A stretch of DNA of 64,000 nt from Brienomyrus brachyistius (Eukaryota > Chordata > Actinopteri > Osteoglossiformes > Mormyridae), in contig NC_064544.1 of NCBI RefSeq assembly GCF_023856365.1, forward strand, positions 22,420,399 through 22,484,398, written 5' to 3'. The notes beneath the pieces are model-generated. The model was given only the letters and a program-made list of their open reading frames with translations. It made no database searches and had not been told where the DNA came from. Below are positions 23,101 to 35,100 of the stretch, piece after piece. How positions within the stretch are numbered: position 1 is the stretch's first letter; every line of letters starts with the position of its first letter. Both the position numbers and the translations under genes were made by a program.

Positions 23101-26100
23101 GCCCAATACCGGTACGGATTTGGATTAGGGATCAGGAACAGACCCTGGCCAGTACTGGCCCAATACAGTTATTAATGCTGCCATATATGGTGTGGATCTG
23201 GCCCAGATCCATGACTCAAACTTTACATCTGGGGCTCATCTGGCCCTGGTCTGTGATACATTTTTTCCGCTACGCCAGGGCCAAACAAGCCCAAAGAAAT
23301 CCCCACACATTTCTCATCTTCAAAGCACTTTATTGTATTTTTTCATCCATTTATAAATTTCAGTTTCATTAAGAGAACATATAACATATTTTATTTATTA
23401 CAAAAACTCCAGTCATATGAAAAATGTAAAAAATATACCAAAAACATTGTGACAAGCTTGCGTGGAATAAATTAATTGAATATCATTTGTATTTTTTTTA
23501 AATAGTGTGCTCTTAAAGGAGACCGCATTGATGGGTAAATATGCCACCCCTCCATCTTTGGCCCCATTAAGCATCATCCTACAACATGCAGCTTCCTTGT
23601 TTGCCTCCAAAGAGTGTTTTGGCAGAGCTTCCTACTTCCACTTGAATATGGCGTCTCTTATTGTAACTGTCCCTCCCCAGTCGCTCTCTGGGAATCACTA
23701 AATCGATCTCCTTGTTCAGAATTAATTTAAACACCATAAATACAGTGTCACGATCGCTCGCGGAGGTAACGGCAGTGAGCAGCGATCGTGCGGGTAAGGA
23801 GCAGGCAAGCAAGCGGGATACGGGGAAAACGGGGGTTTATTTGGAGGACAACGAGGTGCAGGGAACATCAGATGCTGACTTACATCAATGACGGACACTG
23901 GACTCGGGTAAGACACTGACTGAAATACACAGGACTGATTGAAAATAAACGGAACCAGCTGGGTACGAGTCGGGAAACACACGTGGGTAAGCAGGGGGCG
24001 TGGCACACAGGAGGAGCGGACGAGCTGGGCGTGACAGAACCCCCCCCCAAAGGCGCGCTTCACCGGGCGCGCCCGGGAGGAGGCGAAGGACGGGACGAGA
24101 CCGGGGAACCAAAACCTGAAAAACAAGAACCAAAACCATCAAGGGACAGGGAACAAGACAGACAGGCAAAACTGACACAGAGGCAGAAGCCAGGACAAGA
24201 CACGACACAGGACAGGAAAGGCAGAGAGACAGATCAGGAAGGGAGAAACAGAGGGAACAGGAGGAACAAAAGGAGCAGGAGTGACGGGAGGGAACGACGG
24301 GAAACCAGGAGCGGAGTGGGGCAGAACAAAGGGACCAAGAACAGAGGACAGCGGGACAGAGGCAGGAGGAGGGACAAACACCGGCGGGACTGGGGCAGGA
24401 GAGAAGGGAGAGAAGGCGGGGGAACCAAGGGGAGCCCGTGGGAGCCCCAGCGGGCGACGGGCGGCAGCCGGAGGGGCCGCAGACGGCCGGGAGGCCGGAG
24501 CCAGAGGGGACCACGGAGGGGCAGAGGAGACAGGGCGAGGGACCCACGGAGGGGCCAGGGAGGGAGCAGGAGGGAGCACCAGGGAAGGGGACGAGGGAGT
24601 TGGAAGGGGCCAGGGCGAAGGCAAGGCGAGGGGGGGAGCCGCAGCAGGCGGCGACGTCCTCCGACGGGCCGAAGGTGGGGGCCCCGCAGGCGACCGAGGA
24701 GCCGCCGTCGGGAAACCCCCAGGCGACCGACCAGGCACCGAAGGGGGGAGCGAGGCAGGGCGACGAGGCACCGGAGAGGGACCCGCAGGCGACAGCCGAC
24801 CCGGAGGGCCAGGACCCGCAGGCGCCAACCGAGCCCCAGCGCAGGCGAGGCAGGGCGAGCCAGGGGGCAGGGCGGGCGGGACCCCAGCCCTGCGTCTGTG
24901 TCCCCTCCCTTTACGGGACACAGACATGATGACCCCAGGTCGGGGTCGATGGCGCCAGGGCGAGGGCAGAGGAGTCACTGGGGGAGAAGGGACAGGAGCT
25001 GGAGCTGCTGCAGGCGGAGGGGGCGCCTCTGGAGCGCGGTCAGGAACTGGAGCGCGGTCAGGAACTGGAGGCTGTGGGGGCGCCTGCCCGGGAGCTGCAG
25101 GCTGCTGCAGTGGGGGCGCCTGCCCGGGAGCTGCAGGCTGCTGCAGTGGGGGCGCCTGCCCGGGAGCTGCAGGCTGCTGCAGTGGGGGCGCCTGCCCGGG
25201 AGCTGCAGGCTGCTGCAGTGGGGGCGCCTGCCCGGGAGCTGCAGGCAGGGGGAGCTGCACAGGCGATAGCTGCGCAGGCGGCTGCGAAGGCGGCTGCACG
25301 GGAGCGGGGTCCGCGGGTGACGGTGTCGGCTGCCGCTGCTCAGAAGCTGAAGCCGGTGCTCTCCGGAGCTTGATCAGCCTCCTAAGGTCCTCAGCCATTC
25401 TCTCCAGGTCGGAATACGGGGAGTCAGGAGAGAAGGCGGCGAAGTCCTGCCCCAGCTGTGCGGCGAGTCTTTCCCCCTCCAGGGGGGCCTGTGGGGCCGG
25501 TTCTCCCATCACCCTCCAATAAAGCCCCTGGAGGGTGAAGTATCGGTCAGCTAGGACCGCGGGTGAAATCTCCGGGGCCCCTTTAAGAAAGTTGGGGACT
25601 CGCGGGATGGCTTCCCGCACCGCTCTGGCCCCCCCATTGGCCAGCTGCTCGGGCCGGTTATCGCACCGCTTGGGGGGCGGTAGCTGTTCCGCAGGGAGGG
25701 GCTCTGGGTCTGGGAAGACGAAGGGCTCGTCCTCTTCATCCTCGCTCGGAGCCCAGAGCCTCGCCAGGGAGCAGGGTCCCAGACCGTACGGTCCCAGGTC
25801 GGGACCCAGGACGAGCTCCTCCTCCTGAGGGAGCCAAGGGCTGGAGAGCGAGCAGGCGCCCAGACAGATCGGCTCTTCTGGGAGCTTCTTCCTCCTTCTC
25901 TGCTTCTTCTTATGGTCCGTCATTCTGTCACGATCGCTCGCGGAGGTAACGGCAGCGAGCAGCGATCGTGCGGGTAAGGAGCAGGCAAGCAAGCGGGATA
26001 CGGGGAAAACGGGGGTTTATTTGGAGGACAACGAGGTGCAGGGAACATCAGACGCTGACTTACATCAATGACGGACACTGGACTCGGGTAAGACACTAAC

Positions 26101-29100
26101 TGAAATACACAGGACTGATTGAAAATAAACGGAACCAGCTGGGTACGAGTCGGGAAACACACGTGGGTAAGCAGGGGGCGTGGCACACAGGAGGAGCGGA
26201 CGAGCTGGGCGTGACATACAGAAAAAAAATCTATCACTAGCAATGATAATTATATGATCATTTTATGCACTGTCACTTGAGAAATATTGTGAAACAGGCT
26301 AAACAGTGTAGAACAGGGGTCCCCAAACTACGGCCCGCAGGCCGATTGTGGCCCGCCCCCACATTTGAACCGGCCCTCTGAACATTGCCAGCGACATAGT
26401 TTATAATTTTAAAATGTAATTTTAAATATACCTGTCTGTATTTGATAATAAAGGTTGGCTTTAAAACTAAAATTTCCCTTAGTTATTAACGTAGCCTAAT
26501 TCATTTTAAAAATCACATACCAACAGAATGGTACATTCTAGTAATGTGCCACTGCGATCGAACAGATGATGTACGAGCTGAAAGAGAAGACAAAATGGTG
26601 AAACGGTCGGGAAAGAGGAAGGTTTATTCAGAATGCAGGATATTTAACCAAAAGTGGACAAGTGATTATTTTTTTGTTCAGTGCAAAGAAGTGGCAGTTT
26701 GTCTCATCTGTCAAGAAACAGTGTCTGTGTTCAAAGAATACAATCTGCACCGACACTATGAAACCCGCCACAGAGAAAAGCATGCAAGCTTGCAAGACCA
26801 AATTAGAGCAAAGTGTCGAAGCTAAAAAGTGCACTATTAGCTCAGCAGATTACGTTTTTACGCCAAATCCAGTTGAACCAGTCATCCGTTCCAGCTAGCC
26901 TTCAGGTAGCTAAACTGATTGCAAGCAGCGGTCGGCCATTCAGTGACGGTGAATTCGTCAAGAAATGTATGAATGCTGTTGTGCCCCAATAAAAAAAGAC
27001 ATCTTAAATACGGTAGGTCTGCACGCAACTACAATCACCAGATGAATTGAAGAAATGGGGAATAATGTATATGCCCAGCTGCAGGAGAAAGTTAAAGAAT
27101 TAGAATTTTTTGCATTAGCACTGGATGAGAGCAATGACGTACAGGACACGGCACAGCTGCTAATTTTTCTTTGTGGGAAGCGAAGTGTGCGAGGAGCTGG
27201 CAGCCCTACAAGTCTAAAAGGCACTACGACAGGGGAGGAAATTTTTGGTAAAGTGTGCCAAACGATGGGAGAGCTGGGTCTAGACTGGTCTAAGCTGGCC
27301 GGCATCACTACCGATGGAGCTCCTAGTATGGTTGGCGAAAAATCCGTGGAAGCGCTGGAAATGCTGAAGGCGGAGTTTGACGTGCAATTCCGTGAGCTAC
27401 TGTACATGTCAAACGCCTTTTCCAGAATCCCTCCGCTGCCGACAGTGATGAAGCCTTGCTTCTTATCAGTTTGAATTGGCTGAGTTACAGAACTGTGATG
27501 TTCTGAAAGACGCATTTCAGCCCAACGGTCTCATTGAATTCTATGCTACCCTCCCAAACAAGACATACCCAAACATCAAGAAGCATGCAATGACGATGTC
27601 CACACTTTTTGGCATCACGTATATCTGTGAGCAAACCTTTTCATGTATGAAACTGATGAAAACTGATGAGCTCAAGACTCACTGATGAGCATTTGAGGCT
27701 GGCTGTGACAGGACTGGAACCTGACATTGGACATCTCACCAGCCAGAAGCAAGCCCACAGTTCACACTAATTAATATGCATATGCAAAATCAATTATTTG
27801 ATTTTGAATATCACTGAAAAGTAATGATCATTTGTCTGTATGGTGCATAACAAAATAATACACTTTTCTAGCATTAGGAGGCATAATAAATTTAAATTAA
27901 AATCATAAAAAAATCTCCACAATAATAGTGTAATTTTCACAAAAAGAAAAAAGTTTGGGGACCCTTGATCTAGAATCTAAATCTAAAACCCTGAGGGGCC
28001 CCGAACCCCTTCAGTCTCTATCAGCATGACGCCTCTGCCTGCAGGTGCTCTGGTCCCCCCACTACACACACACACACAAAACATGCATTTAGGTAAAATG
28101 GGGTCTAAAATGGCCCATTGTGTGCGAGTGGATGTGCTCTGTGATGGACTGACACCCCACTAGGCTGTACCCTGCTCTGGGCTTTTTAGGGATAGTCTCA
28201 CCATGGGACTCTACTTGAGAAGTGGTTATGGATGGATGGATGGATGGATAATGTATATTTTAATTTAGTTTCTTGTGGCTGCTAGGATTGTTTAATTATT
28301 TTTTCACAATTAATATGTACATTTAGGGATGTGTGATCAAATGTCCAATTCAAACTGATATGTGTTTCATACCACAATGTTCAATAAGGGATTCAAACCC
28401 AGAACTTCCAGTTGGCCTGTGTTGGACCAGTGAACATATCTGTGTTTGTACTCTGTCTGACATATATTTCATGGTGATTGACTCTATTATTACTTTTTTT
28501 TTAGTTGCTGTCGGTGGTTATCTGGCAAAATACTCAGCTCTAGCTTGGAAAGAACAACTTGCAACATTTTCCACTTTATTAATGTTGCCAGTCATCATGG
28601 TTTTATTCCCATGTAAGTATGTTTTCAGGTTTTGTAAAGTATGTATTTAAAATGTTTGTTTTAGACTTTGGAATATCAGGAACACTGAGGCAGAACTTGG
28701 TATACAGGTATTTATTGTCATGCTTCGCGGAGGCATGGAACGGGAGCAGGAGTCGCAGGATCGGGGAACGAGGGATTTACAGTATTAGGAAAGTCACACT
28801 GAACATGAGGGAAAAGCAGACTGTAACGTCAGTGACGGGACTAGGGAAACATACTCAAACGCGGACTGAAATGCATATGATTAATTAAAAACGCAAAGCA
28901 GCTGATCACATAGGGATTCCACACGAGGTTAACGAGGGGGCGTGGCACACAGGGGGATTGGATGAGCAGGGCATGAAATTTATTTGCTACATTGTAGTGA
29001 ATTAGACACACAAACGTTAAACTGGAGCATTGAAATTATGTTGATATTTATAAGTGTGTTTTCCGTAATTAAAATCTACACAATTAGGGTGTTATTGATA

Positions 29101-32100
29101 CAATACCCAACTGAAACATCCTTTCATAACCAATTTAAATCTGCTGGGGGATTCAAACTCAGAAACTAGATGACAGTGCTCTGCAGGGATTTAAACACAG
29201 GACCACTGAATACATCTGTCTTTTCACTCTGTGTCTGGTGTCTGAAACGCATCTTCCCTTATTTCAGTTGGCCTCGGTCTGTTTCGAATAATACGCTCCC
29301 GAAGGTTGGGAAGAACAGGACGACTTAGAGACATTTTTGTAATCATGGGTTATTTCCTGTGTAAGTATACTTATGTGTATTTATTTGTTCACATTAACAT
29401 TTATGTCCATTGGCATAATACAAATTCTGACCGGAGTGCGGTTTAGAGCTGTTTCATTTTCCGTGGCACACAGGGCCAGAGGGCAGCACTGCTGTTTCTT
29501 AACTCCAGGGCTGGGGGTTCGAGTCCCACCTCTGCTCTTTGTGTGGAGTTTGTAGGTTCTGGTGTTTAACAATTTACATTTGTACCCTGGGCACCTGAAA
29601 TTTTACCCAGTAGGATGTTACTGTGTGGACCTGATGTAAGGTGACATGTATGGTGTACGGGCTGGGGGGGGACACCTGGCTGCCATGTGGGATGGTCCGG
29701 GATCCCCCCCCTGCCGACACTTGCTGGTCCCCACCAACATCACGCCACTGGGTTCCAAGGGACCCTCTGACTCGTCAGGGCATTAGATTCCTTGGCCTGT
29801 GTTTTGGCCCCCGCTGACTCCGGATCATGGGCCTTACTGTGCATGACCTCACAGTGCGGTCGGGCCCTGGGGATGACAGGATTAATCTCAGGGGAAGAAA
29901 AGCCCAAGGACACTTTGTTATTGAATATTATGTTATATCTGTATAGACTGATGAGAGGATGAGGATGTCTGACGTGATCTGTTTGCCTTACAGATGATCC
30001 TGTACTGTTTAACATGCTGTTCCTTGTTATTTATTCCCAACTGTTTGCCTGGGTTAATAACACATTTAAATTAGGTGAGTCTCCCTGCATTTTCATACTT
30101 ATTATATGTGTAAATGGAGGTGGGTGTTTCTGATACATTTAATAACTTCTGCTGTGTGGAGGCTCAGTGTGTCACTACTGGGAGTAAGGGGGGGGGGGGC
30201 AGAAAAGGAGGCAGAGATCCAGAGGTGAGGAAGGAGGAGAACAGGGTTTAATAAGGTAAAATCAGGGTATGGGACAGGAACAGCAGGGACAGGGCAACTG
30301 GGACACAGCAGAACCAGGTGCAAACACAGAGAGCAAGGACTAGCACAGGTAGGGAAACACAGGCTAGAAGTTTACAGTCTAAATGAGGACTGCTGGGGAG
30401 CTGGGGCTTAAACAGGCAGAGGGGAAAGGAGGGAACTAGAGGCTGGTGCACTGATAGGAACCGGTGGAACTGGTATGGTGAGCTCTGAGTGGTGCAGGGA
30501 GGAGAGATTGTGAGTGCTGTCTGCTGGTTCCCAGAGGTGTTCTGATACAGTGGGCAGTATTGTGTGCTTCACAATGAGGGTTTGATTCCTGGTTCTGTGT
30601 ATGTGGGTCTGAGCCCTGATTGGCCTAATCCCATTAATTCTGAGTTATGTGTGGGCCTGAACAGCAGGGAGATGGATGGATAAAACACATCTGTGTTCAC
30701 AGTGAAAAGTGAGGTTATGACACTGTTGCATTTACTCGTCTTTGTCAGTGTGAGGGTTGAGGGTCACGCAGGTTTGGGCAGAATACTATGAATAAGCACA
30801 TAGTCTGAATGCTGAATACACAGTCCTGAATGTATTCAGTATTGTATTCTGGTAGATACTCAAAATGTACCTTATTCAAAATACCCTTAGTGTAGCAGGG
30901 TAGTCAGCGGCGGAGTAAATAAAAAAGGCCCCAAAGGTTTCCCACAAAAATTAAGCGTTTTATTTTTCAATTTTTTTTTTCACTTGCAAACCATGCAGGC
31001 AACAACAGTGTAATAGCAATAACCAAGAAGCCCAAACAAAAACTGAGCAAAACAAAAACAAACAGGCATAAGTCTGCCAGCTATGTCTTACTGGACTCTG
31101 TTCAAACTAGCCATCACACACCTGCAACCACACGTTACCTCCATCACCAAACCCCCCCCCCCTCAAACTGATCCTTGGAGCCCAATACAGCCTAAAGAAA
31201 GCTGTAGGCCTGCCCACCAATTAACTAAATAACAACACTGTTATTCCAAAATAGTAAATCAAACAAACAAATACAAAATAAACAATAACACACAACCAAC
31301 TTTGATCACCAAATGCCCCATATGCACCTAAAAATACATTTTAGGTAATAACAATTAAAACACCCCTTTCTAACTAGCTTCATCCACCAACTTCCCACAA
31401 AACCCCTCTATTTCACTAATGCGGTTCAGTCCCTCGGTTTCTTCATGTAAACCCGGAAGTTTGGGAAGTTTGAACGGTGGTAAGTAAACTGTATTCAATT
31501 ACAGTATTACAAGTTTTATCAATAAATAAAAATTATTTTAACAGCCAGTGTGTTTATTTACAACTATTGCTACTAGATATAAAATAACACAGATGAGAGG
31601 AACAATGACAATGAATATGAAATGAGTATTTTAGCCAAAGCTAAACACACAAACATTGCTAAGTTAAAATGCTGGTAGGCCTTTCCCTGCATCTCAACTA
31701 ACGAATTGGTCCAATGTAAATTACATGCATGTCTGAGCTCTTCCAAGCTGTAAAGTGCTCAGAGCAATCTCAAACCACAATAGCTGGAAGGATAGCGAAG
31801 ATCAGTACATTTGCTTTAATTGCAGGACTTATGGTCAGTTTTAGTAAATGGTGCCGAAGCCAGGAGTACAGTTGGAGTCCAAGAAAGCTAATGAAATAAT
31901 GGGTAGTGGGGCAGGGGACGGCTTAAGGGGTAATCAAAAGAAGCACAGTGTCTCATTAGTGAGGGACAGAAGGAAAGCGGGGGGAGCAGATGGCCTGGGG
32001 ATATCAGAGCTTCAGGATCATGCTTTTGGGGACTGCTTGACTGTGGAAGTTGTTATCACTCGAGTCAAATCCAACTGTCTTTTAAATACTGGCTCAGAAG

Positions 32101-35100
32101 TTACTAGAATCACTGAGACATATTATTGAACATATTACGAGGGAGCAGAGCCACCCCTCACAATGGCCAGGTGGATCATATTGACAGCAGTCGTGAAAAT
32201 GCTTTTGATATCCCTGTAGTAGGGTGTGTGCAAATGGTCATTGAGTTGTTGGGTAGGGTGCTTCCCAGGAAATGTGTGTTTGTCATAAAGGATGTCAAAT
32301 CTGGTGATAGAACAGAGAAGATTCCTGGTATTATTGGCATGAATGACATTGGGGAGTTGCAGGATGTTTCCTTTGGTGCTGAAGGGATCAACAGGATGTG
32401 CCCCCAGGGCAGCTGCAGCCAAGTTGAAGTGGATAATGGGTCAGGTAGAAAAGAGAGCACATTTAGCTGGTCCTGATGGAAAGATAGGGTGTTAAGGTTG
32501 CGGGGAGACATCCTGTTACCATTCCTCCATGTAGTGAAAGAGTAATCTGGGGGCGATGCCAAATACCCGAGATCAAGTGTCTGGTGTTGGTAGTGAACTC
32601 TGGGGGGACTACCCTTCTGAAGGGATTGTTAGTTGCTGGAGAAGCACAAGGATGTATGTACAAGCTATCATTGTAAGGAAAAAGGATGGCAGTATTTGTT
32701 TTTGCTGCAACTACAGAAAACTGAACCAAGTGATCTGTAAGAATGCCTACCCTCTTCCTCATGTGGAGGAATTTCTTGATGCCTTAGGAAAAGCCAGGCT
32801 CTTTTCCACCTTGGACTTGAATGCTGGTTATTTCCAGGTGGCTGTAAGTGAGCAGGATAGTCCAAAAACAGCAGTGATTACATCCTTTGACCTGTATGAA
32901 GGGACTCATATGCCTTTTGGGCTTTGTAATGCCCCTGCCACGTTTCAGAGATTAATTGAGGTGGTACTGGGTGATCTTGATTTCGACATTCTCCTCATTT
33001 ACTTGGGTGATATCATAATCTTCTCTGAGGACTTCAAGAGCCACTATATTTAGTTTCCAGTTGTTAGAAGCAACATGGCCTTAAGCTGAAGCCCAGGGGA
33101 ATAGAAGTTGAACGGGAGAAGGCGAGTGCGCTGGAGACCTGGCCCGTGCCAAAAAGTTCAAAAGAGATTAGGCAAGTCTTACGATTCATGAGCTATTACT
33201 GTCATTTTGTGCTAGGCTTTGCTCAGATTTCCAAACCCCTCCATGCTTTGGTAGAGAAGGGGAATGAAAGAGACTCTTCCCAACCACTCTTTTGGAGTGA
33301 TGACGGCCAGGCTGCCTTTGACCTCCTTAGAGAGCATGCAGTGTAATTGCCTATCCCGATTTAAGTGTGCCTTTCATCTTGACAACCGATGGGAGCCTTT
33401 GAGGCCTTGGAACTGTACTTAGTCAGAGGCAGGGAGGTGTGGAAAGGGTTATTGCATTCGCTAGTTGGGGCCTGAGTGGTGCCGAAAGGAATGACAAAAA
33501 CTATAGTGTCTTTAATCTCTGCCTATTTCTTCTGCATTCAGCCTGTCAACTACGAGTATCAAATGCTGTCTAATACATCCCAGACCTTGACATGTGCAGT
33601 TTTCACATGGGGGTAGTCATAATTAGAGATGGGCTGATCCAACTTTATATTAATCCCAAAGGTGTTCTGTTGGGTTGAGGTCAGGGCCAGTCAAGTTTCT
33701 CCACACCAGACTTGCTCATCCATGAACAGGACGGAGCCATCCCCAAAATGTTCCCACAAAGTTCTTGCAAACTCATTTCTAGACAGAGAAGCGAGATTCG
33801 TCACTCCAGAGAACACGTCTCCACTGCTCTAGAGTCCAATGGCAACGTGCTTTACACCACTGCATCCGATGCTTTGCATTGCACTTGGCGATGTAAGACT
33901 TGGATGCAGCTGCTTTGGTCATGGAGACCCATTCCATGAAGTTCTCTATGCCTTGTTCTTGAGCTAATCTGAAGGCCAAACGAAGTTTGGAGGTCTGTAG
34001 TTGTTGACTCTGCAGAAAATTGGCAACTTCTGCACACTGTGCATCTCAGCATGCATTGTCCCATCTCTCCAGTTGACCGTGGAATATTTAGTAGCAAGGA
34101 AATATCACAAATTGACTTATTGCACAGGTTGCATCCTATCACAGTACCACAGTTAAATTTGAATATCTTCCACGTGAGGATATGCAGGATTCGAATGCTT
34201 AAAATGCCCCACAGTTTTTCTCCCACAGGCAACAGTGTGGCACTAGCAGCCCCTCTTGTATCACAGGCTGTAGTGAGTGAGGAAAACAGTTCAAGCTAGT
34301 TTCATATTACTTGCGTTGTCTTGCACACTTGTGTGCACTTTGTTTAGTGGATTTTGTCACTAAATGCTACTCCCACCTCTCAAAACTTTGAACATTGGTT
34401 TTATAAAGGTTGCAAATTGCTCAACTAAGTGCTGTTAAAAGTGTACAATATTTTCAGACCGTCACCCTCTTATCTGCTGTTTTAACGCTTCTCTTGCTGC
34501 AAAGGATATTTACATGATGTCTCAGCAGACAGAAGTATCTGCGCTTACACCCATCTGAGAAAACAGAAAATCAGAAAAACTGAGTACCAGCGTTAGCGTT
34601 CAGTTTTAATGCTGCAAAACACACATCTAAATTGGTAAAGAGCTGTCATGTAAGTGATTGAACAAATCAATTTGAGAAAAGTAGGAGCTAACTTTGTGAA
34701 ATAAATAAGTAAGGATCGGTCACATGTGGACGATACTAGTTCCATTGAATAGGTCAGGATCGATGCTAGTACCAATCTGAATATCGGACCGGTGCACCTC
34801 TAGTGATAGTATCTTGGCTCATCAGTATATTAATATATAATAATACTATTTAGGGGCGGCATGGTGGTGCAGTGGTTAGCACTGTCGCCTCATACCTCTG
34901 GGACCCGGGTTCGAGTCTCCACCTGGGTTACATGTGTGTGGAGTTTGCATGTTCCCCCCACAGTCCAAAAACATGCTGAGGCTAATTGGACTTGCTAAAT
35001 AGCCCGTAGGTGTGAATTGGTGTGTGAGTGTGCCTTGTGATGGGCTGGCCCCCCATCCTGGGTTGTTCCCTGCCTCATGCCCATTGCTTCCGGGATAGGC

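Noticed and set aside
23983..25522. Open frames of 428 and 413 codons on the + strand
   Set aside because: They are antisense shadows of the G/C-rich proline-rich ORF, which is supported by LTR orientation, polypurine tract and homologous copies.
24139..25923. The proline-rich ORF as a domesticated host gene
   Set aside because: It lies between near-identical LTRs with a 5-bp target duplication, and other copies are broken, so it belongs to a mobile element.
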